The notes under the pieces are model-generated. The model made no database searches, was not told the origin of the DNA, and saw nothing but the letters and a program-made list of their open reading frames with translations. Shown piece by piece: positions 24,113 through 34,742 of a stretch of DNA of 64,000 nt (the first letter of the stretch is position 1; every line of letters starts with the position of its first letter). The stretch is from contig NZ_JANLCK010000003.1 in the NCBI RefSeq assembly GCF_024979315.1, positions 512,728 through 576,727 on the forward strand, in the 5' to 3' direction. The stretch is from Herbiconiux oxytropis. GTDB taxonomy: Bacteria > Actinomycetota > Actinomycetes > Actinomycetales > Microbacteriaceae. The translations under genes and the position numbers were made by a program.

Positions 24113-25942
24113 ATGGCGACGAAGCCGTCCACAACGCACTCGCGTTCCATCCGCCGACTGCTCGCCTGCGCGGGCACCGTCGCACTCGTCGCCGGGGGCC
24201 TCCTGGCCACCGGGGGTGCTGCGAACGCCGCTCAGCCGGCCGAACCCGTCGTGTTCGACGAGGTCGGCTTCCACGTCTGGACCGTTCCGGAAGGCGTCAC
24301 GGAGGTCTCCGTGGCCCTCGTGGGCGGCTCCGGCGGAAAGGGCGGCGGCACCAACGGCGGCGCCGGCGGTCTCGGCGCGGTGGTCTCCGGCACCCAGGCG
24401 GTGACCCCCGGCCAGGAGTTCGCGGTGATCGTGGGCCAGGCCGGCGGATCGGGCTCGGCGCCCGGCGAAGACGGCGAGGACGGCGACTCGGGTCCCCTCG
24501 CGGCTGCCGGGATCGGTCAGGGCGGTACGGGTTACACCGACGGTGGCGACGGTGGCGACGGATCGTTCCTCGCCCGTGACGGCGGCGGTGGCGGCGGTTC
24601 GAGCGCCTTCGGCGACTACGACGCGGGCCCCACGCTCGCCGCTGTGGCTGCGGGCGGTGCCGGCGGCGCCGGCCGCGGTGTCGTGGGCTTCTGCGTCGGC
24701 GGCGACGGCGGCAACGCCGGTGAAGACGGCAAGGCCCCGCGCGACGACGAGACCGTGGCCCCCGAGGGCGACCCCGACTTCGGGCTGCACTGCCTGGCCG
24801 AGGGTGACGGCGGCCTCGTGAACACCGCCGACAGCGGCGACGGCGACTCGGGCGAGTCGGTGCTGTTCCTCGGTGGTGGAGGCGGCGGTGGCGGCGCGAG
24901 CTTCTACGGCGACGGCGTCTCGGGCGGTGGCGGCGGCGAGGCAGGTGCCCTGCTGCTCGCCGAAGACGGCGACCCCGAGACCCCCGAGGGCTCCACGGGC
25001 CAGGTCGACGCCATCTTCGGCCTCGGCGGCGGCGGTGGCGGCGGGGCCGGCGGCGGGAGCATCTACGGATCGCTCACGAACGCGTCCGACGGCTTCGGCG
25101 AGGGGGGTGACGGATCGGTGACGATCTCGTACTCGGTCGAGTACCAGACCGAGACGACCCTGTCGGTCTCCCCGGCATCCGCGGTCTTCGGCGACGAGAT
25201 CATCGTGACAGCCTCGGTCGAGAACCTCACGACCTCCGCGGTGCCCTCCGGCGACGTGGTGCTCGTGGTCGAGCAGCCCCTCGGCGCCACGGGTGACACG
25301 GCACCGCTCGCGGCGGTCGAGCCCATGACGGCGACGCTCGTCGACGGCAAGGCGTTCTTCACCCTCGACAGCGGCACGATCGACGCCGGGGCCTACCACC
25401 TCAGCGCGGTCTACCAGCCGACGCCGATCTCGCCCTTCGCCGGGTCCGAGGCCGACACCACCCTCCAGGTGGCGAGGATCGCCACGACGACCCAGCTCGC
25501 CGTCGACCCCACCACGGTCGAGGCCGAGAAGCAGACCGTCATGACCGCTACGGTGGTCGGCGCCGTCGGCGTCGTGCCGACCGGTGACATCGCGTTCTAC
25601 TACGACGGGGAGCTCCTCGGCAGCGAGCCGCTCGCCCCCGGGTCGAACTCGGTCGACGTGCCGATCAGCTTCATCCCGGTGGGACCGGCGACGATCACGG
25701 CGCGCTACCTCGGCGACGTCAACTTCGAGCCGTCGGACAGCAACCCGGTGGACATCACCGTGACGCCCATCCCGACGCCGACGCCCACCCCGACGCCGAA
25801 GCCCACCACGAAGCCCGCGGGTCTCGCGAACACGGGATCCGGCGCCGCCGACATCCTCCCGTGGTCGCTGCTGCTGCTCGTCGCGGGTGGTGCACTGGCG
25901 GCCGGTGCCGCCGGAGCGGTCCGGGTGCGTGCCCGCCGCTGA
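24113..25942 (+). CDS. Glycine-rich cell-wall protein with Ig-like domains and LANTG sorting signal
   Basis: The 609-residue protein has a signal peptide (about 1-40, ending GAANA), a glycine-rich domain (about 62-345) with many GGxGG runs after the FDEVGFHVWTVPEGVTEVSVALVGG lead, and two bacterial Ig-like domains (TTLSVSPASAVFGDEIIVTA; TTQLAVDPTTVEAEKQTVMTA). A PTPTPTPKPTTKP spacer leads to LANTG at about 574, a membrane helix and an RVRARR tail. It should be covalently attached to peptidoglycan by a class E-type sortase not present in this window. The role may be adhesion or a surface layer; no enzyme motif is seen. ATG at 24113 follows AGGGGGA. Confidence 0.8.
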   Translation: MATKPSTTHSRSIRRLLACAGTVALVAGGLLATGGAANAAQPAEPVVFDEVGFHVWTVPEGVTEVSVALVGGSGGKGGGTNGGAGGLGAVVSGTQAVTPGQEFAVIVGQAGGSGSAPGEDGEDGDSGPLAAAGIGQGGTGYTDGGDGGDGSFLARDGGGGGGSSAFGDYDAGPTLAAVAAGGAGGAGRGVVGFCVGGDGGNAGEDGKAPRDDETVAPEGDPDFGLHCLAEGDGGLVNTADSGDGDSGESVLFLGGGGGGGGASFYGDGVSGGGGGEAGALLLAEDGDPETPEGSTGQVDAIFGLGGGGGGGAGGGSIYGSLTNASDGFGEGGDGSVTISYSVEYQTETTLSVSPASAVFGDEIIVTASVENLTTSAVPSGDVVLVVEQPLGATGDTAPLAAVEPMTATLVDGKAFFTLDSGTIDAGAYHLSAVYQPTPISPFAGSEADTTLQVARIATTTQLAVDPTTVEAEKQTVMTATVVGAVGVVPTGDIAFYYDGELLGSEPLAPGSNSVDVPISFIPVGPATITARYLGDVNFEPSDSNPVDITVTPIPTPTPTPTPKPTTKPAGLANTGSGAADILPWSLLLLVAGGALAAGAAGAVRVRARR

Positions 25943-25966
25943 CCCGGCAGCGCGCACTCCCCGAGC

Positions 25967-26000
25967 GTCGTGCACGCCGTCAGACGACGGCGTGCACGAC
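25967..26000. terminator. Bidirectional hairpin between convergent genes
   Basis: GTCGTGCACGCCGTC (25967-25981) and GACGGCGTGCACGAC (25986-26000) are perfect 15-bp complements with an AGAC loop. It lies 24 bp after the glycine-rich protein stop, and its right part encodes the last residues of the convergent membrane protein, so it can serve both genes. Confidence 0.75.
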
Positions 26001-26576
26001 GCCGCCCACCACGAGGGCGACGATCGTCGTCCAGCCGGCGATCGCGACGGCCTGCCAGAGCAGCACGCGGGCCTTCGAGACGCCGCCGGCCGCGAGCATG
26101 GTCGCGGTGAACTGGGTGGGCAGCAGCAGCGGGCCCAGCAGGCTCACTCCCGGCACGCCGTAGCGGTCGAGGGCGCGCTGGAACTTGGCCCGGCGGGCCG
26201 CCTTGCGGCCGGACTCCGGCTCGGGTCCCATCTCGTATTCGGCGGAGGCATGATCCGTCGCAGCGAGCGGCGCAGCGGGTGCGCCCGTGACCACGCTCTC
26301 CCGGGCCTCTTCCTGGGCCGCGAGTCGCACGCGGTGCCGGTTCACGATCGCCGAGCGGGCTCCGGATGACGCGAGCACGAGCACGGTCACGCAGAGGAAG
26401 TTGCCTGCGGCACCCGCGATCACGGCCACCACGGGGTGCAGCCCGCCGAGGATGCCGATCGTCGCGGCTCCCTCGCCTTCGATGAAGGGCACGGCGCCCG
26501 CGAGCGCCACGATGAGGGGCTGGAGGAGCTCGGGCACCTGGCCGACCAGCTCCTGGAATCGGGCGATCAGATCCAT
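25980..26576 (-). CDS. Small multidrug-export-like membrane protein
   Basis: The 198-residue protein has four to five hydrophobic segments: an N-terminal re-entrant-like pair (LLQPLIVALAGAVPFIEGEGA, IGILGGLHPVVAVIAGAAGN), a central charged cytosolic loop of about 65 residues, and two C-terminal helices (VSLLGPLLLPTQFTATMLAAGG; LLWQAVAIAGWTTIVALVVGGV). The EGEG segment and GNF fit the small multidrug export family (PF06695), a group of poorly characterised membrane proteins related to DedA. The ATG at 26576 has AGGAG 7 nt upstream. Function is inferred only from fold; no substrate can be named. Confidence 0.65.
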   Translation of the reverse strand: MDLIARFQELVGQVPELLQPLIVALAGAVPFIEGEGAATIGILGGLHPVVAVIAGAAGNFLCVTVLVLASSGARSAIVNRHRVRLAAQEEARESVVTGAPAAPLAATDHASAEYEMGPEPESGRKAARRAKFQRALDRYGVPGVSLLGPLLLPTQFTATMLAAGGVSKARVLLWQAVAIAGWTTIVALVVGGVVHAVV

Positions 26577-26734
26577 CACGCATCTCCTGTCGTCGGGGAG
26601 GGATCCGGTCGACCCCGCCTCTGGACTCCAGCCCATCGCATCCGGAGCCGGCCCGGCAGTGCCGCGGTGTCACCGGTTCCCGGGTCATCCGTCCGCCCCG
26701 GCCATGACATCTGTCACGGATCTAGGGTGGGAGG

Positions 26735-27946
26735 GTGATCAGCCCCTCCGAGCCCTCCGCACCGCGCGCGACGTCGCGCGGAGTCACCGCCACCTGGTGG
26801 TACACGGTCTCGGCGATCGTGTTCCTCGAGCTCATGCTCGTGCTGCTCTGGCCGGCCACTCTCCTGCAGGCGGGGTTCGAGGGGCCCGTGCTGCTCGCGG
26901 TCCTCGTGGGCGGTCTGATCTGGTGCGGGTCGACCGCGCCGCTGCTCCGCGCCTACCGCCACCGCACGGGCGAGAGCACCACGCTGCCCTGGCGGCACAC
27001 GCTCGCTCCGTTGGTGATCGCGGCGGCTTTCGGCGTGCTCGCGTTCTCCCTCACCGGGCTCTGGCTGCTGCTGCTCGCGCCGCTGGCGCAGACGCTGCAG
27101 CTGCTCGACTGGCCGCGCTCGGTGCGGGCGAGGCTCGTGATCGCGCTCACCGTGGTGCTCGTGTGCCTCTGGGTGGTCGACGCGCAGCGCTTCACAGGGG
27201 AGCCGCCCGAGTTCGAGGCGGATCCCTTCCTGTACGGATTCTTCTCCGCCGCGCTGCCGTTCATGACGGTGCTGACTCTGTGGTGGTGGGACGTGCTGAT
27301 CGCCCTCGACCGGGCGCGCGTCTCGGAGGCGAGGCTCGCCGCCACCCAGGAGCGGCTGCGCGTGGCCACCGACGTGCACGACCTGCAGGGCCACCACCTG
27401 CAGGTGATCGCCCTGCAGCTCGAGCTCGCCGAACGACTCCTCGAACCGGATCCCGCCGCGGCCCTCGAGCAGCTGCGAGCGGCGCGGGGGAGCGTCGACG
27501 AGGCCAGGCAGGGCACGCGCGACCTCGCCCTGCGGTTCCGCTCGGTCCCGCTCCGCGACGAGCTCGCCAATGCGCGCGATCTGCTGCGGGCGGCGGGCAT
27601 CGCGGTCGAGACGTCGGTGGCCCCGGATGCCGATGACGCGCCCGCCTCGGTCTTCGGCCCGGTCATCCGCGAGACCACCACGAACGTGCTGCGTCACGGC
27701 GGGGGGCGCTCGGCCCGGCTCTCGCTCGAGCGGGTCGGCACGGTGTGGCGGTACGAGATCCGCAACGACGTCGCGGGGTCGGGCCCGGAGGGTGGTGTTC
27801 CGGATGGCGAGACCCGGGAGGGGTCGGGTCTCGACGGCATCGCGCGCCGCGCGGGTGAGGCCGGCGGCGCGCTCGAGGTGCACCGCGGCGACGACGGGTT
27901 CACCGTGGTCGTGACCGCTCCGGCCGGGGCGGTGACGGCACGATGA
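26735..27946 (+). CDS. Sensor histidine kinase, DesK-like
   Basis: The 403-residue protein has about five to six transmembrane segments in the first 200 residues, the phospho-acceptor helix RVATDVHDLQGHHLQVIALQLEL (His about 213), the N box VIRETTTNVLRHGG and the G-box region GSGLDGIARRAGEAGG. The HDLQGH motif belongs to the DesK/HisKA_3 class, whose members often sense membrane or lipid state. TAGGGT (26723-26728) lies 6 nt before the GTG, suggesting leaderless transcription. Its stop overlaps the response regulator start (ATGA). Confidence 0.9.
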   Translation: MISPSEPSAPRATSRGVTATWWYTVSAIVFLELMLVLLWPATLLQAGFEGPVLLAVLVGGLIWCGSTAPLLRAYRHRTGESTTLPWRHTLAPLVIAAAFGVLAFSLTGLWLLLLAPLAQTLQLLDWPRSVRARLVIALTVVLVCLWVVDAQRFTGEPPEFEADPFLYGFFSAALPFMTVLTLWWWDVLIALDRARVSEARLAATQERLRVATDVHDLQGHHLQVIALQLELAERLLEPDPAAALEQLRAARGSVDEARQGTRDLALRFRSVPLRDELANARDLLRAAGIAVETSVAPDADDAPASVFGPVIRETTTNVLRHGGGRSARLSLERVGTVWRYEIRNDVAGSGPEGGVPDGETREGSGLDGIARRAGEAGGALEVHRGDDGFTVVVTAPAGAVTAR

Positions 27947-28569
27947 CGGAGGAGACGGCGCGTCCCGTCATCCGGGTGCTGCTCGCCGACGACGAGGGGA
28001 TGATCCGCTCCGCGCTCGCGGCGCTGCTGCGGCTCGAGGGCGACATCGACGTGATCGCGGAGTGCGCCGACGGCCTGCAGGCGGTGGCCGAGGCCGAACG
28101 ACTGCAGCCCGACGTGTGCCTGCTCGACCTCGAGATGCCCGGGCTCGACGGCGTGGAGGTCGCCGAGCGGCTGCGGCGCACGATCGCCGCACGCTGCGTG
28201 GTGGTCACCCGGCACGCGCGCCCGGGCGTGCTGCGGCGCGCGCTCTCCGCCGGCGTCGCGGGCTTCCTGCCGAAGTCGCGAGACGCGGGGGAGGTGGCGG
28301 CCGTCATCCGCCGGGTGGCCGCGGGGGCACGGTACGTCGATCCGGAGATCGCCGCCGACGCCTTGAGCGACGAGCGCTGCCCGCTCACCGACCGCGAGCT
28401 CGACGTGCTCCGCGCCGGTCGCCGCGGTGAGACCACGGCGCAGATCGCCCGTGCACTCTCCCTGGCCCCCGGCACGGTCCGCAACCACGTCTCGGCGATC
28501 CTCGCCAAGCTCGCGGTCGACACCCGCCAGCAGGCGGTCCTCCTCTCCCAGGACCGCGGCTGGATCTAG
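27943..28569 (+). CDS. LuxR-family response regulator, DesR-like
   Basis: The 208-residue protein has a receiver domain ([17 protein letters not shown]; phosphorylation Asp62 in LLDLEMPG; Thr in VVTRHARPG; Lys in FLPKSRD) and a LuxR helix-turn-helix ([43 protein letters not shown]). It overlaps the kinase gene by 4 nt and is its partner. In relatives such pairs often control a neighbouring ABC transporter or desaturase; neither is adjacent here, so targets are unknown. Confidence 0.92.
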   Translation: MTEETARPVIRVLLADDEGMIRSALAALLRLEGDIDVIAECADGLQAVAEAERLQPDVCLLDLEMPGLDGVEVAERLRRTIAARCVVVTRHARPGVLRRALSAGVAGFLPKSRDAGEVAAVIRRVAAGARYVDPEIAADALSDERCPLTDRELDVLRAGRRGETTAQIARALSLAPGTVRNHVSAILAKLAVDTRQQAVLLSQDRGWI

Positions 28570-28598
28570 TGCCCACTCGCGGGAGGTAGGGTGGCGGC

Positions 28599-30053
28599 AT
28601 GACGAGCGGGCCGGTCGACGCGGTCGTGGTGGGCAGTGGCCCGAACGGCCTCGCGGCCGCCGTCACGCTCGCGCGGGCCGGGCTCTCGGTGCGGGTGTTC
28701 GAGGCTGCGGGATCGCCAGGCGGAGGAGCACGAACCGCCGAGCTCACGCTGCCGGGGCACCTGCACGATGTCTGCTCCGCCGTGCATCCGATGGCGCTCG
28801 CGTCGCCGTTCTTCCGCGACTTCGACCTCGCCTCGAGGGTCGAGTTCGTCTCACCCGAGATCTCCTACGCCCACGTGCTCGAAGGCGGCCGCGCGGCCCT
28901 CGCCCGTCGCGACCTCGGGCAGACCGCCGCCGACCTCGGCGCCGACGGCCCGGCCTGGCGCCGGCTCTTCGCCCCGCTGCTCGAGCGCAAGCACGCCGTG
29001 GTCGATCTCGCGATGTCCCCGCTGCTCCGCGTGCCCCGCGATCCGCTCGCCGCCGCGGCGTTCGGCACCCGGGTGCTCTCGACCGCGCGCTCCGCCTCCG
29101 CCGGCTTCCGCACCGACGAGGCGAGCGGCCTGCTCGCAGGCCTCTCGGCCCACTCCATCGGGCCCGTCGCCGCGTTCGGAGCCCGCGGCGCAGGACTCCT
29201 CCTCGGCATGCTCGCGCACACCCCGGGCGGCTGGCCCATCCCGATCGGCGGATCGCAGGCGATCGTCGACGCACTCGCGGCCGATCTCCGCGCCCACGGC
29301 GGCGAGATCGTCACCGAGACCCGCATCGACTCCCTGCTCGACCTGCCCTCCTCGCACGCCGTGCTCCTGGACGTCACGCCCCGCGCCCTCGAGGCCATCG
29401 GCGGCGAGCTGCTGCCGCTCGGCTACCGCAGCGCGCTCCGCCAGTTCCGCTACGGCAACGCGGCCTCGAAAGTCGACTTCGTGCTCGACGGCCCCGTGCC
29501 GTGGCAGAACCCCGAGGTCGCGGGAGCGGGCACCGTGCACCTCGCGGGCTCGGGCGCCGAGGTCGATGAGGGGGAGCGGCAGATCGCCCGTGGCCGGCAC
29601 CCGGAGCATCCGTTCGTGCTGGTCTCCCAGCCGAGCACGGTCGATCCGGGGCGGGCGCCCGAGGGCCACCAGGTGCTCTGGGCGTACACCCACGTGCCGC
29701 GCGGCTCCGGCCGTGACATGACCGAGGCCGTCACCGCCCGCATCGAGGAGTTCGCTCCCGGCTTCCGCGACCGCATCGTGGCCTCGGCCGCGATCCCGGC
29801 CTCGGCGCTCGCCCTCTATAACGCCAACTACATCGGCGGCGACATCGCGAGCGGCGCCGCGTCGTTCTCACAGCTGCTCGCCCGCCCCGTGGTCTCGGGC
29901 ACGCCGTGGCGCACCCCGCTCGACGGCGTCTACCTCTGCTCGGCAAGTGCCACGCCGGGCCCAGGCGTCCACGGCATGGGCGGCTGGCACGCGGCCCGCA
30001 CGGCCCTCCGCGACGTCTTCGGCATCACGGATGCCCCGTCGCTCGCTCCCTGA
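28599..30053 (+). CDS. FAD-dependent oxidoreductase, phytoene desaturase-like
   Basis: The 484-residue protein opens with the dinucleotide-binding motif [21 protein letters not shown] followed by [13 protein letters not shown], and closes with the flavin-binding segment [24 protein letters not shown]. This is the amine-oxidase/phytoene-desaturase (NAD(P)/FAD) superfamily, in a branch widespread in actinobacteria with unknown substrate. There are no carotenoid genes nearby, so a carotenoid role is not supported. TAGGGT (28587-28592) lies 6 nt before the ATG (leaderless pattern). It is convergent with an MBL-fold gene 10 bp away. Confidence 0.85.
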   Translation: MTSGPVDAVVVGSGPNGLAAAVTLARAGLSVRVFEAAGSPGGGARTAELTLPGHLHDVCSAVHPMALASPFFRDFDLASRVEFVSPEISYAHVLEGGRAALARRDLGQTAADLGADGPAWRRLFAPLLERKHAVVDLAMSPLLRVPRDPLAAAAFGTRVLSTARSASAGFRTDEASGLLAGLSAHSIGPVAAFGARGAGLLLGMLAHTPGGWPIPIGGSQAIVDALAADLRAHGGEIVTETRIDSLLDLPSSHAVLLDVTPRALEAIGGELLPLGYRSALRQFRYGNAASKVDFVLDGPVPWQNPEVAGAGTVHLAGSGAEVDEGERQIARGRHPEHPFVLVSQPSTVDPGRAPEGHQVLWAYTHVPRGSGRDMTEAVTARIEEFAPGFRDRIVASAAIPASALALYNANYIGGDIASGAASFSQLLARPVVSGTPWRTPLDGVYLCSASATPGPGVHGMGGWHAARTALRDVFGITDAPSLAP

Positions 30054-30063
30054 CTGCCCACCC

Positions 30064-30708
30064 TCAGAGGTCGAGCGAGTCGCCAGGCTGCAGCGCGAAG
30101 AACTCACCGCCGCCCTGCTCGGTGGCCCACTGGATGCGGTCGTTCGCCATCGACTTGCCCGCCACCGACAGCACCATCTCGTGCGTCGGGAACGAGCGCT
30201 TGGGCTTGACCTCGAGCACGTAGTCCATGGCCTCCGCGATCTTCATCCACGGCGCGCCCGCCGGCACCGCGAGCAGGTCGACCTCCACGCCCTCGGGCAC
30301 CGCCCAGGAGTCGCCGGGGTAGTAGAGCACCTCGTCGACGAGCACCCCCACGTTGTCGACCACGGGGATCGAGGAGTGGATGACCGCGTGCCGGCCGCCG
30401 AAGAACCGCAGCGGGAACGGGCCCGCCTCGATCGAGTCGCCCGGATCGACCCGCGTGACCGCGATGCCCGCCTCGCCCGCGGCCGTCACGACGCCCTCGG
30501 GGCCGTAGACCACGGCGTCGGGCGAGGCGTCGAGGATGCGGCGCAGCTGCTCAGGCGTCCAGTGGTCGGGGTGCTCGTGCGTGATCACCACGGCGACCGT
30601 GCCCACGGCGTCGGTGATGGGGGTGGTGAACATGCCGGGGTCGACGAACAGCCGGCGCCCGGACGTCTCCAGCAGCAGGCCGGCGTGCTCGAATTTCGTG
30701 AGTCTCAT
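30064..30708 (-). CDS. MBL-fold metallohydrolase (UlaG/YtnP-like)
   Basis: The 214-residue cytosolic protein has the metallo-beta-lactamase metal motif ITHEHPDHW (HxHxDH), a later metal-ligand Asp in YYPGDSW and His in FPTHEMVLS, the pattern of the compact UlaG-like group (KFEHAGLLLETSGRRLFVDPG). These hydrolyse varied substrates (lactones, phosphodiesters, nucleases); specificity cannot be predicted. Start at the ATG 30708 gives the usual MRLTKF opening; a GTG at 30723 is possible. It is divergent from the lipid kinase gene, 68 bp apart. Confidence 0.85.
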   Translation of the reverse strand: MRLTKFEHAGLLLETSGRRLFVDPGMFTTPITDAVGTVAVVITHEHPDHWTPEQLRRILDASPDAVVYGPEGVVTAAGEAGIAVTRVDPGDSIEAGPFPLRFFGGRHAVIHSSIPVVDNVGVLVDEVLYYPGDSWAVPEGVEVDLLAVPAGAPWMKIAEAMDYVLEVKPKRSFPTHEMVLSVAGKSMANDRIQWATEQGGGEFFALQPGDSLDL

Positions 30709-30776
30709 ATCCCGACTCAACACCGGGCAACCGGGGCCTGCAACCCGGCGGCGGTGCGTGCGCGATAATCGGGGGA

Positions 30777-31694
30777 ATGGCCACTCCAGCTAAGCGGATC
30801 GTCGTCGCGATCAACCCGAACGCCTCCTTCGGCAGAACCCGGGCGGTCGGCCCCGCCGTCGTCGCCGCCCTGCGCGCCCGAGGGCACGACGTGGTGCCGC
30901 AGAGCGCCCCCGACTACGAGGGGCTCGTGCGCGTGGTGCAGAACGCCCTCGAGGCGCCCACCGACGCCCTCGTGGTGGTGGGAGGAGACGGCATGGTCAA
31001 CCTCGGCGTGAACCTCGTGGCGGGCACCGGGGTGCCCCTCGGCATCGTGCCCGCCGGCACGGGCAACGACTTCGCCGCCGGCATCGGCATCCCTTCGGGC
31101 GATCCGGATGCGGCCATCGCCGTGCTGACCGCGGCCCTGGAGGCCGGCCCCCGGGTGATCGACGCGGCGCGCGTGACGGGCGGGGACGATCCGGAGCGCT
31201 GGTTCGCCGGAGTGCTCTCGGCAGGCTTCGACGCCGCCGTCAACGACCGCGCCAACCGCATGCGCCGGCCCCGCGGCGCCTCGCGCTACGTGCTCGCCCT
31301 GATCGCCGAGCTCGCCACGCTGAAGACCAGGCACTACGTGCTCGACATCGACGGAGAGCGGCTCGAGGTCGACTCGGGCCTGCTCTCGGTGGCCAACAAC
31401 ACCACCATCGGCGGCGGCATGCGCATCGCGCCCGACGCGCTGCTCGACGACGGTCTCCTCGACGTGTTCATCGTGGCCCCCGTCTCGCGCACCCGGTTCA
31501 TCCGGCTCTTCCCGAAGGTCTTCTCGGGCACCCATGCGGGCCTGTCGGTCGTGGAGTTCCGCCGCGGGCGCCGCGTGACGGTCTCCTCACCGGGGGTCGT
31601 GGGCTACGCCGACGGGGAGCGTTTCGGCGAGCTGCCGCTCACCGTGGAACTCGTTCCGGGAGCACTCTCAGTGCTCGCGGATCGCTCGATTTGA
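30777..31694 (+). CDS. Diacylglycerol/lipid kinase family protein
   Basis: The 305-residue protein has the NAD/diacylglycerol-kinase fold: NPNASFGRT at the N-terminus, the nucleotide loop VVVGGDGMVNLGVN (about 70), VPAGTGNDFAAGIG (about 92) and the C-terminal beta domain (GLLSVANNTTIGGGMRIAPDALLDDGLLDV). It resembles DagK/BmrU enzymes that recycle diacylglycerol to phosphatidate or phosphorylate other lipids, acting at the inner membrane face. GATAAT (30764-30769) is 7 nt before the ATG, a leaderless arrangement. The tRNA-Glu promoter overlaps its 3' end. Confidence 0.88.
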   Translation: MATPAKRIVVAINPNASFGRTRAVGPAVVAALRARGHDVVPQSAPDYEGLVRVVQNALEAPTDALVVVGGDGMVNLGVNLVAGTGVPLGIVPAGTGNDFAAGIGIPSGDPDAAIAVLTAALEAGPRVIDAARVTGGDDPERWFAGVLSAGFDAAVNDRANRMRRPRGASRYVLALIAELATLKTRHYVLDIDGERLEVDSGLLSVANNTTIGGGMRIAPDALLDDGLLDVFIVAPVSRTRFIRLFPKVFSGTHAGLSVVEFRRGRRVTVSSPGVVGYADGERFGELPLTVELVPGALSVLADRSI

Positions 31695-31720
31695 GAACCG
31701 CTTCATCTGTGTGGCATACT
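31691..31720 (+). promoter_or_regulatory. Promoter of tRNA-Glu
   Basis: TTGAGA (31691-31696) and CATACT (31715-31720) are separated by 18 bp, about 17 bp ahead of the mature tRNA 5' end. The -35 box overlaps the stop codon of the lipid kinase gene. Confidence 0.6.
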
Positions 31721-31737
31721 CGTTGAGTTGCAAAAAC

Positions 31738-31810
31738 GGCCCCATCGTTTAGCGGCCTAGGACGTCGCCCTCTCACGGCGGTAACGCGGGTTCAAATCCC
31801 GCTGGGGTCA
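31738..31810 (+). tRNA. tRNA-Glu (anticodon CTC)
   Basis: The 73-nt sequence folds as a cloverleaf: acceptor GGCCCCA/TGGGGTC with discriminator A, D-arm around GTTTAGCGGCCTAGGAC, anticodon stem-loop CGCC-CTCTCAC-GGCG with anticodon CTC, and T-arm GCGGG-TTCAAAT-CCCGC. CTC reads GAG, so the tRNA carries glutamate. The 3' CCA is not encoded. A perfect hairpin terminator follows. Confidence 0.97.
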
Positions 31811-31818
31811 CAGAACAC

Positions 31819-31851
31819 CAGAAAGCCTCCGGTTCCTCCGGAGGCTTTCTG
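31819..31851 (+). terminator. Terminator of tRNA-Glu
   Basis: CAGAAAGCCTCCGG (31819-31832) and CCGGAGGCTTTCTG (31838-31851) form a perfect 14-bp stem with a TTCCT loop, 8 bp after the tRNA. Confidence 0.9.
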
Positions 31852-31946
31852 CGTTGTCGGGCAGCTTCTGCCGGTGCGTGTTCGGGCTGGTTGTCGCGAT
31901 CGGCGCACCGGAGTTCACTGGGGAGCACGACAACGGAAGGATCGCG

Positions 31947-32153
31947 ATGAGCGAGAAGAGCGAGAACGTCGACCTCAGCGACGTGGAGTACCCGGACTAC
32001 GCGGGCTACCCCGACGGCGAGGGCATGGTCGGCAACGGCCCCACCACCGAGGCCGAGCCCTCGGGCGTCGACCCCACGATCGCCGACGAGCCGGAGGACG
32101 CCGACGCCGACGTCTCCACCGACGAGCAGTCCCTCGAGGAGAACGACGGCTGA
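31947..32153 (+). CDS. Small acidic hypothetical protein, 68 aa
   Basis: The 68-residue protein is strongly acidic and lacks hydrophobic segments: DLSDVEYPDYAGYPDGEGM and then EPEDADADVSTDEQSLEEND. No family is recognised; it is probably intrinsically disordered. GGAAGG precedes the ATG at good spacing. Codon use is normal for the window, which supports a real gene. Confidence 0.6.
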   Translation: MSEKSENVDLSDVEYPDYAGYPDGEGMVGNGPTTEAEPSGVDPTIADEPEDADADVSTDEQSLEENDG

Positions 32154-32179
32154 CCCAGCCGGCAAGCGGCGGCGCAGCA

Positions 32180-32668
32180 CTACCGCAGCACGCTGCGCGT
32201 GAAGCTCTCGAGGCGTGCGGTCAGGCCCGCGGCGCGCGTCGCCACCAGCGCGTCCGGGTCGGGCTGCATCTCGGAGGCGGGCGGCACGATCCTGATCAGG
32301 TTCGAGCAGCCGAAGTCGGCGCAGATGTAGGTGCCCACGGTCGATCCGTCGAAGCCCGCCTGGCCCGCTCGAGGTGCCGTGAACAGCGTCACCTGCACCC
32401 CGGGGAGCGGTGTGCGGCAGAGCGTGCACATCGAGGAGATCCCGGGCCGGGTGCGCGAACCCGCCGCTTTCAGCACCATGCCCACCGGTCGGCCGTCCTG
32501 CCAGAACACGATGTACCCCCGGTGGATGGCGTGCACGTCGCGCCAACCGAGGAACTCGCGATCCTCCCACACGATCTCGTGCAGGCCAGGCAGCGTCATG
32601 CGCTCCAGTTCGAGCTCGCTGATGTTCGTGAAGGAACCGCGGATCTCCGCCTCGGTGAGTGGCTGCAT
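32180..32668 (-). CDS. FBP-domain (FusB-like, EF-G-binding) zinc-finger protein
   Basis: The 162-residue protein has an N-terminal helical segment and a C-terminal treble-clef zinc finger with two cysteine pairs, CTLC (about 81) and CADFGC (about 117), plus the family-typical IRIVPPASEMQPD stretch. This matches the FBP_C family, related to FusB, which binds elongation factor G and helps release it from stalled ribosomes; some members give fusidic acid tolerance. TAGGCT (32682-32677, minus strand) lies 8 nt before the ATG (leaderless pattern). Confidence 0.8.
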   Translation of the reverse strand: MQPLTEAEIRGSFTNISELELERMTLPGLHEIVWEDREFLGWRDVHAIHRGYIVFWQDGRPVGMVLKAAGSRTRPGISSMCTLCRTPLPGVQVTLFTAPRAGQAGFDGSTVGTYICADFGCSNLIRIVPPASEMQPDPDALVATRAAGLTARLESFTRSVLR

Positions 32669-32679
32669 CGCCTACGAGC

Positions 32680-34554
<1,875 letters not shown>

Positions 34555-34600
34555 AGGGCGATTCTGTCAGTCGTCCACAAGAACCGGTATCAACCGGAAT

Positions 34601-34621
34601 TCAGTAGTCGCTCAGTAGTCG
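34601..34621 (+). promoter_or_regulatory. Direct repeat in the pilus-locus leader
   Basis: TCAGTAGTCG occurs at 34601-34610 and again at 34612-34621, an 11-bp period, in the AT-richer stretch between the GH15 gene and the pilus operon (34555-34742). Two CCGG boxes flank TATCAA just upstream (34584-34597). The 10-bp repeat at one helical turn looks like a regulator site; no regulator is identified. Confidence 0.4.
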
Positions 34622-34742
34622 TCTGCTTGTTCGAGTGAAGTGCGTTCTCTTATCGTCGATCTGTCGGCGCACCACCGCTAGCGACCCCACTCCGTGCTGT
34701 ATCGGGCTGACATCTCCCTACCGTTTCAGCACTGCGAGATCG

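Noticed and set aside
28599..30053. Carotenoid biosynthesis cluster
   Set aside because: Only one phytoene-desaturase-like enzyme is present, with no synthase, cyclase or other crt genes nearby.
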